Assembly: GCF_003429565.1 (NCBI RefSeq)
Contig: NZ_QUAK01000025.1
Location: 62,001-126,000, forward strand
From: Streptomyces triticagri
GTDB taxonomy: Bacteria; Actinomycetota; Actinomycetes; Streptomycetales; Streptomycetaceae
Length of the DNA: 64,000 nt
Reading direction: 5' to 3'
Under the pieces are notes generated by a model, which worked only from the letters and a program-made list of their open reading frames with translations, searched no databases and was not told where the DNA came from. This document shows positions 1 through 18,170 of this stretch, piece by piece (the stretch's first letter is position 1; the number at the start of each line of letters is the position of its first letter). The translations under genes were made by a program, and so were the position numbers.

Positions 1-944
<944 letters not shown>

Positions 945-1019
945 TGGGGTCCTCCTGTGGAGTGGTTCTGTACGCCTTACTCATCGGCGCCAGGTGATCT
1001 TTGCTGGGTTGCCCGGAGC

Positions 1020-1058
1020 CCGGGGCATTCCGTACCGGTGTGGAAGGAAATGCCCCGG
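1020..1058 (-). terminator. Hairpin in the fusA-tuf gap
   Basis: A 10-bp perfect stem (CCGGGGCATT with AATGCCCCGG) and an imperfect 19-nt loop lie about 40 nt after the fusA stop. There is no strong T-tract. It could be an attenuator or partial terminator that separates tuf from the upstream operon genes. Confidence 0.4.
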
Positions 1059-1098
1059 TGGACTCCGGTGACAAGCCTAAAGCGTGAACTCGGGTGAG

Positions 1099-3222
1099 TT
1101 ACTCGCCCTTGGCCTTCGCGATGATCTCCTCGGCGACGTTCCTGGGAACCTCGGCGTAGGAGTCGAACTGCATCGAGTAGCTTGCGCGACCCGAGGTCTT
1201 GCTGCGGAGGTCTCCGACATAGCCGAACATCTCCGACAGCGGCACCAGGCCCGTGACGAGCTTGGCACCCGAGCGGTCTTCCATGGACTGGATCTGACCG
1301 CGACGGGAGTTGATGTCGCCGACGACGTCGCCCATGTAGTCCTCGGGCGTGGTCACCTCGACCTTCATCATCGGCTCGAGCAGGGCCGGGGAGGCCTTGC
1401 GTGCGGCCTCCTTGAAGGCCATCGAACCGGCGATCTTGAACGCCATCTCGGAGGAGTCGACCTCGTGGTAGGCGCCGTCAAGGAGCGTGACGCGGACACC
1501 CGTGAGCGGGTAGCCGGCGAGCACGCCGAACTCCATGGCCTCCTGGCAGCCGGCGTCCACGGACGGGATGTACTCCCGCGGGACACGGCCACCGGTGACC
1601 TTGTTCTGGAACTCGTAGCCGTCGCCCTCGAGCGGCTCGACCGCGATCTGCACCTTGGCGAACTGGCCGGAACCACCAGTCTGCTTCTTGTGCGTGTAGT
1701 CGAGGCGCTCGACCGGCTTGCGCAGCGTCTCGCGGTACGCGACCTGCGGCTTGCCGACGTTGGCCTCGACGCGGAACTCGCGCTTCATGCGGTCGACGAA
1801 GACGTCCAGATGGAGCTCGCCCATACCGGCGATGATCGTCTGACCGGTCTCCTCGTCCGTCTTGGCGCGGAAGGACGGGTCCTCCTCTGCCAGGCGCTGG
1901 ATGGCGACACCCAGCTTCTCCTGGTCGCCCTTGGACTTGGGCTCGATCGCGACCTCGATGACCGGCGCCGGGAAGTCCATGGACTCCAGGATCACCGGGT
2001 TCTTGTCGTCGCAGAGCGTCTCACCGGTGGTGGTCTGCTTCAGGCCCATGACGGCGACGATGTCGCCCGCGCCCACCGACTCGATCTCCTCACGCTTGTT
2101 CGCGTGCATGCGGTAGATCTTGCCGATGCGCTCCTTCTTGCCCTTGATGGGGTTCAGCACCGCGGTGCCGGAGTCCAGGCGACCCGAGTAGACCCGGATG
2201 AAGGTGAGCCTGCCCAGGTGCGGGTCGCTCGCGATCTTGAAGGCGAGCGCGGAGAGCGGCTCCTCCTCGGACGGCTTGCGCGTGACCACGGTCTCCGGGT
2301 CCTTGACGTCGTGGCCCTCGATGGCCTCGACGTCCAGGGGGGAGGGCAGGTAACGCACGACCGCGTCGAGCAGGGGCTGAACGCCCTTGTTCTTGAAGGC
2401 GGTACCGCAGAACACGGGGGTGACGGTGGTGCCGTCGATGACCTTGCCGGAGGCGATGGTGATACGGCGGATCGCCGCGTACAGCTGCTCCACGGTGGGC
2501 TCCTGGCCCTCCAGGTACAGCTCCATCATCTCGTCGTCGTTCTCGGCGACGGTCTCGAGCAGCTTGCCGCGCCACTCGTCGGCGGCTTCCTGGTGGGTGT
2601 CCGGGATGTCGACGGTGTCGTACATCTCGCCCTTGGAGGCCTCGGCGGACCAGACGAACGCCTTCATGGTGACGAGGTCGACGACACCCCTGAAGTCGGA
2701 CTCCGCACCGATCGGGATCTGCATGACGATCGGGGTGGCGCCGAGGCGGTCCACGATCATGTCGACGCAGCGGTGGAACTCGGCGCCCGTACGGTCCAGC
2801 TTGTTGACGAAGCAGATGCGCGGAACGCCGTAGCGGTCCGCCTGACGCCAGACGGTCTCGGACTGGGGCTCGACGCCGGCCACGCCGTCGAACACGGTCA
2901 CCGCACCGTCGAGCACCCGCAGGGACCGCTCCACCTCGACGGTGAAGTCGACGTGCCCGGGGGTGTCGATGATGTTGATCGTGTGGTCGACGTTCTCCAG
3001 CGGCCAGTGGCAGGTGGTGGCAGCGGACGTGATCGTGATGCCACGCTCCTGCTCCTGCTCCATCCAGTCCATGGTGGCAGCGCCGTCGTGGACCTCACCG
3101 ATCTTGTACGAGACACCGGTGTAGAACAGGATCCGCTCGGTGGTCGTCGTCTTGCCCGCGTCGATGTGGGCCATGATCCCGATGTTGCGGACCTTGGCCA
3201 GATCAAGCGAAGTGGTAGCCAT
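1099..3222 (-). CDS. fusA: Elongation factor G
   Basis: EF-G is the translocation GTPase; it also acts in ribosome recycling. The 707-residue product is full length for the family. It starts [23 protein letters not shown], so the P-loop AHIDAGKTT falls near residue 20. Switch and G motifs follow: DTPGHVDF (G3) and NKLD (G4). The C-terminal domains IV and V are intact, including [14 protein letters not shown]. The gene lies between rpsG (41-bp gap) and tuf in the classic str operon order, so it is expected to be co-transcribed from the promoter upstream of rpsL. Confidence 0.98.
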   Translation of the reverse strand: MATTSLDLAKVRNIGIMAHIDAGKTTTTERILFYTGVSYKIGEVHDGAATMDWMEQEQERGITITSAATTCHWPLENVDHTINIIDTPGHVDFTVEVERSLRVLDGAVTVFDGVAGVEPQSETVWRQADRYGVPRICFVNKLDRTGAEFHRCVDMIVDRLGATPIVMQIPIGAESDFRGVVDLVTMKAFVWSAEASKGEMYDTVDIPDTHQEAADEWRGKLLETVAENDDEMMELYLEGQEPTVEQLYAAIRRITIASGKVIDGTTVTPVFCGTAFKNKGVQPLLDAVVRYLPSPLDVEAIEGHDVKDPETVVTRKPSEEEPLSALAFKIASDPHLGRLTFIRVYSGRLDSGTAVLNPIKGKKERIGKIYRMHANKREEIESVGAGDIVAVMGLKQTTTGETLCDDKNPVILESMDFPAPVIEVAIEPKSKGDQEKLGVAIQRLAEEDPSFRAKTDEETGQTIIAGMGELHLDVFVDRMKREFRVEANVGKPQVAYRETLRKPVERLDYTHKKQTGGSGQFAKVQIAVEPLEGDGYEFQNKVTGGRVPREYIPSVDAGCQEAMEFGVLAGYPLTGVRVTLLDGAYHEVDSSEMAFKIAGSMAFKEAARKASPALLEPMMKVEVTTPEDYMGDVVGDINSRRGQIQSMEDRSGAKLVTGLVPLSEMFGYVGDLRSKTSGRASYSMQFDSYAEVPRNVAEEIIAKAKGE

Positions 3223-3263
3223 AAGGCTTCAGTCTTCTCTCGTTCTCTCGATGTGGGTTGCGA

Positions 3264-3734
3264 CTACCAGCGGTAGTGCGCGAAGGCCTTGTTGGACTCG
3301 GCCATCTTGTGCGTGTCCTCGCGCTTCTTGACGGCCGCACCGAGGCCGTTCGAGGCGTCGAGCAGCTCGTTCGTCAGGCGCTCGGTCATCGTCTTCTCAC
3401 GACGGGCGCGGGAGTAACCCACGAGCCAGCGCAGCGCGAGCGTGTTGGCGCGGCCGGGCTTGACCTCGACCGGGACCTGGTAGGTCGCGCCACCGACACG
3501 GCGGGACTTGACCTCGAGGGTCGGCTTGATGTTCTCCAGCGCGCGCTTCAGCGTGATGACCGGGTCGTTGCCCGACTTGTCACGGAGGCCCTCCATGGCG
3601 CCGTACACGATGCGCTCGGCGGTGGAGCGCTTGCCGTTCAGCAGCACCTTGTTGATGAGGGAGGTCACCAGAGGAGAACCGTAGACCGGGTCGATGATGA
3701 CCGGGCGCTTCGGGGCGGGGCCCTTACGAGGCAT
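3264..3734 (-). CDS. rpsG: 30S ribosomal protein S7
   Basis: S7 is a primary 16S rRNA-binding protein that organises the head of the 30S subunit. The 156-residue protein begins [20 protein letters not shown] and contains [19 protein letters not shown] and [17 protein letters not shown], all standard S7 sequence. It starts with ATG only 2 nt after the rpsL stop codon, which implies translational coupling. By analogy with E. coli, S7 may regulate the operon by binding its own mRNA, but no such site was identified here. Confidence 0.98.
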   Translation of the reverse strand: MPRKGPAPKRPVIIDPVYGSPLVTSLINKVLLNGKRSTAERIVYGAMEGLRDKSGNDPVITLKRALENIKPTLEVKSRRVGGATYQVPVEVKPGRANTLALRWLVGYSRARREKTMTERLTNELLDASNGLGAAVKKREDTHKMAESNKAFAHYRW

Positions 3735-3736
3735 TC

Positions 3737-4108
3737 TTACTTCTCCTTCTTGGCGCCGTAGCGGCTGCGGGCCTGCTTGCGGTTCTTGACCGCCTGGGTG
3801 TCGAGCGCACCACGGATGATCTTGTAGCGAACACCCGGCAGGTCCTTCACACGACCGCCACGCACGAGCACGATGGAGTGCTCCTGCAGGTTGTGCCCCT
3901 CACCCGGGATGTAGGCCGTGACCTCGATGCCGGAGGTCAGACGCACACGTGCGACCTTCCGCAGCGCCGAGTTCGGCTTCTTGGGGGTGGTGGTGAACAC
4001 ACGCGTGCAGACGCCGCGGCGCTGGGGCGAGGCCTCCAGGGCCGGGGTCTTGGTCTTTTCGACCTTGTCCTGCCGGCCCTTGCGGACCAGCTGCTGGATC
4101 GTAGGCAC
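3737..4108 (-). CDS. rpsL: 30S ribosomal protein S12
   Basis: S12 is a decoding-centre protein and the classical streptomycin target. The 123-residue protein starts at a GTG (4108; [15 protein letters not shown]) preceded by GGAG. A longer upstream reading frame exists, but it does not match the family. The two residues usually mutated in streptomycin-resistant strains are wild type: Lys in the TPKKPNS loop and Lys in GRVKDLPG. It is the first gene of the str operon. A 193-nt leader separates its start codon from the predicted promoter. Confidence 0.97.
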   Translation of the reverse strand: MPTIQQLVRKGRQDKVEKTKTPALEASPQRRGVCTRVFTTTPKKPNSALRKVARVRLTSGIEVTAYIPGEGHNLQEHSIVLVRGGRVKDLPGVRYKIIRGALDTQAVKNRKQARSRYGAKKEK

Positions 4109-4301
4109 TACTTCTCCGGTTTCTGTGTGCCGTATAAAGCTAACCTGGAACTTCGCCGACCCACGCGGTCGGGTGTGTCGAATGCTGCGGACTCCCGCAC
4201 AAGGAGCGGGGAGAGACGCAGATTGCGGTGTGTTGATACGGCTCCGCGTACGGACTATGGGCACGCACGCGAGCCCAGGCACACCCCAGGCACAAGGTCT
4301 G

Positions 4302-4330
4302 AGCGTACCTACCTCATGGACTCCGGTCAA
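4302..4330 (-). promoter_or_regulatory. Predicted str operon promoter upstream of rpsL
   Basis: The minus strand reads TTGACC (-35) at 4325-4330, a 17-bp spacer, then TACGCT (-10) at 4302-4307. This matches the vegetative Streptomyces sigma-HrdB consensus well. It leaves a leader of nearly 200 nt before rpsL. The rest of the 4109-4430 gap shows no gene. Confidence 0.7.
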
Positions 4331-4430
4331 AACAAATGCGATCGCCCTGACACGCCGGACTTGTCAGGCGTAGATCATCGGCGCCGCACGGCCGCGGACC
4401 TCGGCGAAACACCAGGTCACCCGCCTCTCC

Positions 4431-4898
4431 TCAGCAGGCGCAGGAGATGCCGGAACGAGGGGCCGTCAGGTCGTCGACGGGCCGCTGCGCACTGCCCTCG
4501 GCCGTCTCGTACGCGAAGCCCTCACGCGCCCAGTACTCGAAGCCGCCGATCATCTCCTTGACCCGGTATCCCAGGCGGGCGAAGGCGAGGGCGGCGCGGG
4601 TGGCGCCGTTGCAGCCCGGGCCCCAGCAGTAGGTGACCACAGTCACCGACGGGTCGATCAGCGCGGGCGCCCGCCCGGCGATCTCCGCGGTGGGGATGTG
4701 CAGCGCCCCGGGGATGTGGCCCTGCGCCCAGGCGACCTCGCTGCGCGAGTCGACCACGACCACGCCGGCGACCCCGGCGGAGAGGTCGGCGTGGACGTCG
4801 GAGACGTCGGCCTCGAAGGACAGCCGTGCCGCGAAGTGGGCGGCGGCCTCGGCGGGAGCGGCGGCGGGGATGGAGAGGCCGGCGGCGGTGGCGGTCAC
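4431..4898 (-). CDS. Single-domain rhodanese-like protein
   Basis: This 155-residue protein has one rhodanese domain, which transfers sulfane sulfur or detoxifies reactive sulfur. Visible motifs are VVVDSRSEVAWAQGHIPGALHIP and an active-site loop YCWGPGCNGATRAALAF, with the expected catalytic Cys at about residue 91 and a second Cys at about 96. The C-terminus ends in a Cys-Ala-Cys tail. The start is GTG at 4898 behind AAGGAG with 7-nt spacing. It lies 190 bp downstream of a GlxA-type regulator on the same strand, which may control it. The physiological sulfur donor cannot be read from sequence. Confidence 0.85.
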   Translation of the reverse strand: MTATAAGLSIPAAAPAEAAAHFAARLSFEADVSDVHADLSAGVAGVVVVDSRSEVAWAQGHIPGALHIPTAEIAGRAPALIDPSVTVVTYCWGPGCNGATRAALAFARLGYRVKEMIGGFEYWAREGFAYETAEGSAQRPVDDLTAPRSGISCAC

Positions 4899-5088
4899 GG
4901 ACGTACTCCTTGCAGCTTGCACGAGCACCGGCGACGGATGTCGAACTCGGCGCTGACCTGGGGGTTCCCAGATCCTGCAGGCAATGCTCGACGCTCTGCC
5001 CGTACGGGACGAGTGGCGGCAACGCCTGAGTTCGTCAAGATCCCGCCAGCGGGTGGTCCTCCGGTCCGGCAGCGGGACGAGCCGGTCC

Positions 5089-6066
5089 TCAGGCCGCCGC
5101 CACCCGCGTGAACGCCTTGCGATACGCCATGGGCGTCGTACGCATCCGCCGTGTGAAGTGGTGCCGAAAGGTCGCCGCACTGTCGAAGCCCACCGCCGCG
5201 GCGACCTCGTCGACGCTGCCCTCGCCCGACTCGAGAAGCGGCAGGCTCGCCGCCACCCGCTGCGAGACGACCCAGCGCATCGGGCTGACCCCGTTGCGCC
5301 GGGTGAAGTGCCGCAGATACGACCGCTCGGACATCGCCGCGACCGTGGCCAGGGCCGCCACGGACAACGGCGTGTGCAGCCGTCCGAGCGCCCAGTCCAT
5401 GCTCCGGGCGATCCCGTCGTCCACCCCGTCCACCGGACGTACCGCCGCCTCGATGAACTGCGCCTGCCCGCCCTCGCGGTGCGGCGGGACCACGAACCGG
5501 CGGGCCACCTTGTTGGCGACCTCCGCCCCGTGGTCCGCGCGCACCAGGTACAGGCACAGATCGATCCCGGCCGCGCTGCCCGCACTGCTCAGCACGTCGC
5601 CGTTGTCCACATACAGCACATCCGGGTCCACCTCCACCCGCGGATGCCGCTCCGCGAGCGCCCGTGCGTAGCGCCAGTGGGTGGTGGCCCGCCGCCCGTC
5701 GAGCAGCCCCGTCGCGGCGAGCGCGAACGCGCCCGAACAGATCGACACGAGCCGCGCCCCGCGCTCGTGCGCCCGCAGCAGCGCGTCGACGAGCGCGGCC
5801 GGCACCTCACCGCCGGCCTCGGCCACCCCGGGCACGATGACGGTGTCCGCCGACGCCAGCACGTCCAGACCGTGCTCCGCACGCACCGAGAACCCACCGA
5901 CCACCCGCAGTTGACGCCCCGGCTCCTGCGCACACACCTTCAGCTCGTACCAGGGCCGCTCCCCCAACTCGGGCCGCGCAAGCCCGAACACCTCCACCAC
6001 CACACCCAACTCGAACGGCGCCATCCCGTCATACGCCACCACGGCAACCGTGTGCTTCTCCACCAT
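5089..6066 (-). CDS. GlxA-type transcriptional regulator (DJ-1/PfpI + AraC HTH)
   Basis: This 325-residue regulator has an N-terminal DJ-1/PfpI-like amidotransferase fold (residues about 5-190). It carries the nucleophile-elbow sequence SICSGAFALAATGLLDGR. A C-terminal AraC-type double helix-turn-helix follows (about 215-320; MSERSYLRHFTRRNGVSPMRW and GFDSAATFRHHF). Such proteins usually sense small metabolites and activate neighbouring genes. The rhodanese gene directly downstream on the same strand is the obvious candidate target. It is inserted between the str operon and rpoC. The ligand is unknown. Confidence 0.88.
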   Translation of the reverse strand: MVEKHTVAVVAYDGMAPFELGVVVEVFGLARPELGERPWYELKVCAQEPGRQLRVVGGFSVRAEHGLDVLASADTVIVPGVAEAGGEVPAALVDALLRAHERGARLVSICSGAFALAATGLLDGRRATTHWRYARALAERHPRVEVDPDVLYVDNGDVLSSAGSAAGIDLCLYLVRADHGAEVANKVARRFVVPPHREGGQAQFIEAAVRPVDGVDDGIARSMDWALGRLHTPLSVAALATVAAMSERSYLRHFTRRNGVSPMRWVVSQRVAASLPLLESGEGSVDEVAAAVGFDSAATFRHHFTRRMRTTPMAYRKAFTRVAAA

Positions 6067-6107
6067 CCTGAAATGCTAGACGGCGGTGACGCACCCCCCG
6101 CACACAC

Positions 6108-6146
6108 CGAAGGGCGGTCACCCCGCACAGGGATGACCGCCCTTCG
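6108..6146 (-). terminator. rpoC terminator
   Basis: A 13-bp perfect stem (CGAAGGGCGGTCA with TGACCGCCCTTCG) begins 15 nt after the rpoC stop, with three more C-G pairs possible inside the loop. It ends the rpoBC transcription unit. Confidence 0.8.
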
Positions 6147-6161
6147 ACTCAAGCTGCTCGC

Positions 6162-10076
<3,915 letters not shown>

Positions 10077-10204
10077 TTTGTCGTCAATCCCTCTTTCGGG
10101 GGTCGTGCCCCTCGCACTCAGTGAGCGAAAGGGCGCTAAATCATGGTCTGTACGGGTCCGGGGCGGGGCCGGGGCCTCTTAAGCAGAGACCCCGACCAGA
10201 CCCG

Positions 10205-13687
<3,483 letters not shown>

Positions 13688-13848
13688 GAGGGGGTCCTTC
13701 CGAGGGCTCGGACTCACTACGCGCGTGCCGGTCCCACAAGAGCCGACGCCAAGAACTCCCAGCTCAGGGATGTCGGTCGACGATGGCTCATGCGTGGGCA
13801 TGCCCCTGGTGACGGGCAGGGGGCAGCTAACAGGCAGCGCAAAGGGTC

Positions 13849-13877
13849 AGTGTAGCCACTTGGCCCACTGATGTCCA
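13849..13877 (-). promoter_or_regulatory. Predicted rpoB promoter
   Basis: The minus strand shows TGGACA (-35, 13872-13877), a 17-bp spacer and TACACT (-10, 13849-13854). The rpoB TTG start lies about 155 nt downstream of the expected transcription start. rpoBC can therefore be transcribed independently of rplJL. The rest of 13688-14267 holds a hairpin near rplL and no gene. Confidence 0.65.
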
Positions 13878-14175
13878 GAGCGGGTTTTTTTCAGACCCAC
13901 GACATCCTCGGCATCCTGCCGTTATCAACACCTTCGGCCGACCCCTCGCCGTTCGGCGCCATATCCACACTGCCCTCTTCGCCACCGATCCATGCCTCGG
14001 ATCCGGATCGATGTGGCGACGCGTCCTGAGAATTGCGCGCCGCGTGCAGTTCGTCAAGGCCCCCCAGTCCAAAACCGAGCCCCAGTGATCGCCACCGGAC
14101 CGGGTCCGAGCACAACGAAGATCACCATACTCGGCCGGAACTGCCACGCAAGGCAGCCTCCCCAAGGACGCCGAA

Positions 14176-14203
14176 GGGCGACCACCCATATGGGTGATCG
14201 CCC
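14176..14203 (-). terminator. rplL-rpoB attenuator/terminator hairpin
   Basis: GGGCGACCACCCA pairs with TGGGTGATCGCCC, with one mismatch and a very tight loop. It lies 65 nt after the rplL stop. The position corresponds to the partial terminator known between rplL and rpoB in other bacteria, and it would lower rpoBC expression relative to rplJL. Confidence 0.65.
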
Positions 14204-14267
14204 CTCAGTGCTTGCGCGTTACAGCGCGATGCGCGGATTCGCGCGAGGAGTCAGCAGACTCGCAGGG

Positions 14268-14657
14268 TCACTTGACCTCGACGGTGGCGCCGGCGCCCTC
14301 GAGGGCCTCCTTGGCCTTGTCCGCGGCGTCCTTGGCGACCTTCTCGAGGACCGGCTTCGGGGTGCCGTCGACGAGGTCCTTGGCCTCCTTCAGACCCAGC
14401 GAGGTCAGCTCACGCACGACCTTGATGACCTGGATCTTCTTGTCGCCGGCGCCGGTGAGGACGACGTCGAACTCGTCCTGCTCGGGCTCGGCCTCGGCGC
14501 CGCCGCCGGCAGCACCCGGGGCGGCAACGGCCACGGCGGCCGGGGCGGCAGCGGTGACGTCGAACTTCTCCTCGAAGGCCTTCACGAACTCGGAGAGCTC
14601 GATGAGGGTCATCTCCTCGAACTGCGCGAGCAGGTCGTCCTGGCTGAGCTTCGCCAT
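14268..14657 (-). CDS. rplL: 50S ribosomal protein L7/L12
   Basis: L7/L12 forms the ribosomal stalk dimers that recruit and activate translational GTPases. The 129-residue protein has the N-terminal dimerisation domain ([20 protein letters not shown]), then an alanine/glycine-rich hinge (residues about 35-58). The C-terminal globular domain contains [20 protein letters not shown]. It follows rplJ by 124 bp, an arrangement known as the rplJL operon. Confidence 0.98.
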   Translation of the reverse strand: MAKLSQDDLLAQFEEMTLIELSEFVKAFEEKFDVTAAAPAAVAVAAPGAAGGGAEAEPEQDEFDVVLTGAGDKKIQVIKVVRELTSLGLKEAKDLVDGTPKPVLEKVAKDAADKAKEALEGAGATVEVK

Positions 14658-14781
14658 GGTGGCGGTCCTTCCACTAATTCGGCTGGTGCCGGATGTACAT
14701 GTGAGGCGGGCGTACGTTCAGGCCCGCTGCGGCCTCCCGCCCAGGCGCACCTGGTGACGGGCTGCCATTACGCGAGCCGAA

Positions 14782-15309
14782 TTACTCGGCACCGCCCTGC
14801 TCGGCCTGCTTGGCACGAAGCGCCTCCGCGGTGCGGACGAACTTCGAGGGAAGCGCCTGGAAGAGCGCGGCAGCCGAAGACTGCTTGCCCTTCATGGCAC
14901 CCGCCAGCTTGCTGAGCAGAACCTCGCGGGACTCGAGGTCCGCAAGCTTCTTGATCTCGTCGGCGGACAGCGCCTTGCCTTCAAGGACACCGCCCTTGAT
15001 GACGAGAGCGGGGTTCTCCTTGGCGAAGTCACGGAGACCCTTCGCCGCCGTGACCGGGTCACCGGTCACGAAGGCGACAGCCGTCGAGCCACTGAGGTGC
15101 TCGTCCAGCTCGACCCCGGCCTCCTTGGCCGCGATCTTGGTCAGCGTGTTCTTCACCACACGGTACTGAGCGTCCTCACCGAGAGAACGACGCAGCTGCC
15201 GGAGCTGTGCAACGGACAGTCCGGTGTACGAAGTGATGACAGCCGCGTTGGAGTCACGGAGCTTTCCCGTGATCTCGTCGACGGCTGCGACCTTGTCGGA
15301 CGTCGCCAT
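14782..15309 (-). CDS. rplJ: 50S ribosomal protein L10
   Basis: L10 anchors the L7/L12 stalk to 23S rRNA. The 175-residue product starts with ATG at 15309 ([20 protein letters not shown]), with GGAGG 9 nt upstream. An in-frame extension to 15528 has no family match and lies in the leader. Core motifs [12 protein letters not shown] and [23 protein letters not shown] sequence are present. The C-terminal helix that binds L7/L12 is intact ([20 protein letters not shown]). It is the first gene of rplJL. Confidence 0.97.
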   Translation of the reverse strand: MATSDKVAAVDEITGKLRDSNAAVITSYTGLSVAQLRQLRRSLGEDAQYRVVKNTLTKIAAKEAGVELDEHLSGSTAVAFVTGDPVTAAKGLRDFAKENPALVIKGGVLEGKALSADEIKKLADLESREVLLSKLAGAMKGKQSSAAALFQALPSKFVRTAEALRAKQAEQGGAE

Positions 15310-15599
15310 GAGCCTCGGCCTCCTTCCGGGGTGATGATCCTCGACTGACCTCTCGATCAGCCGCGTTCGCCGGACCGCCTGCATCAGGCACACGAGGAAG
15401 GGGCTGGAAACACAGTCTGAAAACAGCCTGTACAAAACGAAACGCCCCGGGCGCAGGCGCACGGGGCTGAGCTCGACCGGACGGTATCCGGGAGCACTTC
15501 CACAGTCACCTGCGCGGGCCGTCCGCAATCAGCGGATCCTTCGGCCACCGCGTGCCCACAGGCACACAGCAACAACCAGCGGTCTTTGGCTTCCCGGGA
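15310..15599 (-). ncRNA. rplJ leader region (probable L10 leader RNA)
   Basis: This is a 290-nt untranslated region upstream of rplJ. On the minus strand it contains a GCCCCG...CGGGGC hairpin (15444-15467) followed by the T-rich run GTTTCGTTTTG, plus other possible pairings. L10 leaders that bind the L10-L12 complex are known upstream of rplJ in many bacteria. The assignment here is inferred from position and structure, not from a covariance match. Confidence 0.45.
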
Positions 15600-15629
15600 A
15601 GAGTACGCGAACGGGTCCGCGTCGAGCAA
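15600..15629 (-). promoter_or_regulatory. Possible rplJL promoter
   Basis: The minus strand carries TTGCTC (15624-15629), an 18-bp spacer and TACTCT (15600-15605). The match is modest. It lies just upstream of the rplJ leader and immediately downstream of the lipoprotein-gene terminator, which is where a promoter is needed. Confidence 0.35.
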
Positions 15630-15632
15630 ATC

Positions 15633-15667
15633 GCCCGGTACCGGCCTCCGTGAAGCCGGTACCGGGC
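15633..15667 (-). terminator. Terminator after the lipoprotein gene
   Basis: A 13-bp perfect stem built on CCCGGTACCGGC/GCCGGTACCGGG with a 9-nt loop begins 13 nt after the lipoprotein stop codon. It separates this gene from rplJL. Confidence 0.8.
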
Positions 15668-15680
15668 CAGGCGACAGCTG

Positions 15681-16604
15681 CTACGACTGCGGCTGCTGCT
15701 GTTCCATGAGCTCCTTGAAGTCCATGGTGTCCCCGGCCGGCGGCTCGGTGGTCTTCACCTCGGTGCCGTAGTCCGAGTAGAAGACCGTGGACGAGAAGGT
15801 GCCTTCCTTCATCTCGCCCTTCTCGACCTTCTTCACCAGGAGGTCCTCGTCGTTGACCCAGATGTCGACCTTCTCGGTCTTGATGCCGGCCTGGTCGAGC
15901 TGCTTCTTCAGCGCGGAGAGCTGCTTCTCGTCCAGGTCGGAGCTCTTGCCCGCCAGGTCCGCGACGTCGACGGTCCCCGAGTAGTGGGTGGCATTCACGC
16001 CACGGACCTTCTCGTCGCCGACCTTCTTCACGTCACCGGAGGCGAGGAGCATCTTCACCGACTGGTTCGGCGTCGTGTTCTCCATCTGGTCCTTGAGGTA
16101 CTCCCCCGAGGCGCCCGCCATCTCGGCCAGCGTCGCGTAGTCGTACTTGATCCAGTGCTTGCCGCCGGCCTGCTGCGCGAACTTGTCCCCCATGTTCGCG
16201 TAGTAGGCGTCCGGCAGGTACCGGTAGTCGATCGACGAGCCGCCGAGCTGCTCCATCTGCTGGGCCATCTGTCCGCCGGTGAAGGTGACCTTCATGTCAC
16301 CGACGACGCCGTCGTCCCAGGACATCGCGCCGTTCATCTTCATGGACATCTGGCTGCCCATCACCGTGGTGCCCTCGATCTTCGAGGACTCGGCCTTGTC
16401 CGTCGTGGACGCGACGGTGCGCAGCGCGGCGAGCGGGCTGAAGCTGCCGCCCTCCTTCTTGCCGCCGTCCTTGCTGCTCGACTTGTCCCCGCCCTTGGCG
16501 GAGGAGCCGCCGTCGTCCGAAGAGCCGCCACAGGCAGCGACACCGGTCAGCGCTGCCACTGCAGTCAGCGAGATACAGGTGCGTCGCAGAGTCCTGTTGG
16601 TCAT
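15681..16604 (-). CDS. Putative exported lipoprotein (LppX/LprAFG-like)
   Basis: This 307-residue secreted lipoprotein has a positively charged N-terminus (MTNRTLRRT), a hydrophobic signal segment and a lipobox LTGVAAC with the acylated Cys at about residue 25. A Ser/Gly/Lys-rich linker follows. The rest resembles the LppX/LprAFG or LolA-like half-barrel that binds lipids at the outer face of the membrane (repeated VKVTF, KHWIKYDY, VWVNDEDLLVKKVE-like strands). Methionine-rich stretches such as MGSQMSMKMNGAM are noticeable. The start at 16604 was chosen over 16628 because it gives a canonical signal peptide. It sits between rplA and rplJ with its own terminator. Substrate unknown. Confidence 0.8.
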   Translation of the reverse strand: MTNRTLRRTCISLTAVAALTGVAACGGSSDDGGSSAKGGDKSSSKDGGKKEGGSFSPLAALRTVASTTDKAESSKIEGTTVMGSQMSMKMNGAMSWDDGVVGDMKVTFTGGQMAQQMEQLGGSSIDYRYLPDAYYANMGDKFAQQAGGKHWIKYDYATLAEMAGASGEYLKDQMENTTPNQSVKMLLASGDVKKVGDEKVRGVNATHYSGTVDVADLAGKSSDLDEKQLSALKKQLDQAGIKTEKVDIWVNDEDLLVKKVEKGEMKEGTFSSTVFYSDYGTEVKTTEPPAGDTMDFKELMEQQQPQS

Positions 16605-16655
16605 GATTCCCACCCCAGTCGTAATCACGTGTCCGCAGCAACGTACGTGAAAAGG

Positions 16656-16692
16656 GACGAGCCCCGCACCTCGTAAGGTTGCGGGGCTCGTC
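16656..16692 (-). terminator. rplKA terminator
   Basis: GACGAGCCCCGCA pairs perfectly with TGCGGGGCTCGTC (13 bp, 11-nt loop). It begins 45 nt after the rplA stop. Confidence 0.8.
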
Positions 16693-16737
16693 TCGCAAAG
16701 CGCGTACGCTCAGCGGCCGTTCATCGACCCGGGAGGG

Positions 16738-17460
16738 TCAGACGGCGGCCGGGTCCTCCTCGACGAGGAGGTTGCGGGTGCGGTTCGGGTCGAGCTGAAT
16801 GCCGGGGCCCATCGTCGTCGAGATGGCGGCCTTCTTGATGTAACGACCCTTCGCCGCGGACGGCTTGAGACGCAGGATCTCCTCCAGCGCCGCACCGTAG
16901 TTCTCCACCAGCTTGGCGTCGTCGAAGGACACCTTGCCGATGATGAAGTGCAGGTTGGAGTGCTTGTCGACGCGGAACTCGATCTTGCCGCCCTTGATGT
17001 CGTTCACAGCCTTGGTGACATCGGGGGTGACGGTGCCGGTCTTCGGGTTCGGCATCAGGCCACGGGGACCGAGCACGCGGCCGAGGCGGCCGACCTTGCC
17101 CATGAGGTCCGGGGTGGCGACGACGGCGTCGAAGTCGAGCCGGCCCTTCGAGACCTCGTCGATGAGCTCGTCGGCGCCGACGATGTCGGCGCCCGCGGCA
17201 CGCGCGGCCTCGGCACGGTCACCGGTCGCGAAGACCAGGACCCGGGCGGTCTTGCCGGTGCCGTGCGGAAGGTTCACGGTGCCACGGACCATCTGGTCGG
17301 CCTTGCGCGGGTCGACACCCAGACGGAAGGCGACCTCGACGGTGCCGTCGAACTTGGTCGCGGTGGTCTCCTTGGCGAGACGGACGGCCTCGAGCGGGGC
17401 GTAGAGCTTGTCCCGGTCGATCTTGGCGTCCGCAGCGCGGAGAGTCTTGCTGCGCTTCAC
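16738..17460 (-). CDS. rplA: 50S ribosomal protein L1
   Basis: L1 forms the mobile L1 stalk near the E site and commonly represses its own operon by binding mRNA. The 240-residue protein starts at GTG 17460 ([20 protein letters not shown]), with AGGAG 5 nt upstream; an upstream extension is unsupported. The L1 signature [20 protein letters not shown] and the C-terminal [18 protein letters not shown] are present. It follows rplK by 83 bp as the second gene of rplKA. Confidence 0.97.
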   Translation of the reverse strand: MKRSKTLRAADAKIDRDKLYAPLEAVRLAKETTATKFDGTVEVAFRLGVDPRKADQMVRGTVNLPHGTGKTARVLVFATGDRAEAARAAGADIVGADELIDEVSKGRLDFDAVVATPDLMGKVGRLGRVLGPRGLMPNPKTGTVTPDVTKAVNDIKGGKIEFRVDKHSNLHFIIGKVSFDDAKLVENYGAALEEILRLKPSAAKGRYIKKAAISTTMGPGIQLDPNRTRNLLVEEDPAAV

Positions 17461-17543
17461 TTCTACTCCTGGAGTTTCAGGTATGGAGTCGTGGTGCGGA
17501 CCAGCGCCTGGTCCTTCCACTTCAGGTCATACGGGGGTGGCGG

Positions 17544-17978
17544 TCAGCCCTCGACCGTGACGCCCATGGAACGAGCGGTCCCGGCGATGATCTTCGTCGC
17601 GGAGTCCAGGTCGTTCGCGTTCAGGTCTTCCATCTTGGTCTGCGCGATCTCGCGGATCTGCGCCTCGGTGACCTTGGCGACCTTGGTCTTGTGCGGCTCG
17701 CCGGAGCCCTTCTGGATGCCCGCGGCCTTGAGGATCATCTTGGCGGCCGGCGGGGTCTTCGTGATGAAGGTGAAGGAGCGGTCCTCGTAGACCGTGATCT
17801 CCACCGGCACGACCCAACCGCGCTGCGACTCGGTCGCGGCGTTGTAGGCCTTGCAGAACTCCATGATGTTGACGCCGTGCTGGCCGAGCGCCGGGCCGAC
17901 CGGCGGCGCCGGGTTGGCCGCGCCGGCCTGGATCTGGAGCTTGATGAGCCCCGTGACCTTCTTCTTCTTGGGAGGCAT
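17544..17978 (-). CDS. rplK: 50S ribosomal protein L11
   Basis: L11 is part of the GTPase-associated centre. It is required for RelA activation on stalled ribosomes and is the site of thiostrepton action. The 144-residue protein has the N-terminal [20 protein letters not shown] proline-rich segment and the C-terminal rRNA-binding domain ending [10 protein letters not shown]. No disruption resembling relC mutants is present. It starts a unit with rplA, isolated from nusG by a strong terminator. Confidence 0.98.
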   Translation of the reverse strand: MPPKKKKVTGLIKLQIQAGAANPAPPVGPALGQHGVNIMEFCKAYNAATESQRGWVVPVEITVYEDRSFTFITKTPPAAKMILKAAGIQKGSGEPHKTKVAKVTEAQIREIAQTKMEDLNANDLDSATKIIAGTARSMGVTVEG

Positions 17979-18080
17979 AGCTCTCTCCGGGTCCTAGTGA
18001 GAGGTGATCCGCCTCGATCCGATACATCCGGATGGAGGCATACCGCACAACGATAACGGGTATCCATGTGCGGCCAAAAA

Positions 18081-18125
18081 CCGAGCAGGTCAGAACGGCT
18101 TCAGCAGCCGTTCTGACCTGTTCGG
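18081..18125 (-). terminator. Strong nusG terminator
   Basis: A 20-bp stem (CCGAGCAGGTCAGAACGGCT and its complement, one G-T wobble) closes on a 5-nt loop. On the minus strand it is followed by TTTTT, a rare textbook intrinsic terminator for this GC-rich genome. It separates secE-nusG from rplKA, so rplKA needs its own promoter in 17979-18080. Confidence 0.92.
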
Positions 18126-18170
18126 AGGCTTGTGTTCCGTACGAACCGGAGGACCGACGAGCGGTCGTGC

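Noticed and set aside
3737..4330. 197-residue version of S12
   Set aside because: The additional 74 residues cover the predicted promoter and leader; S12 is 123 residues starting VPTIQQLV.
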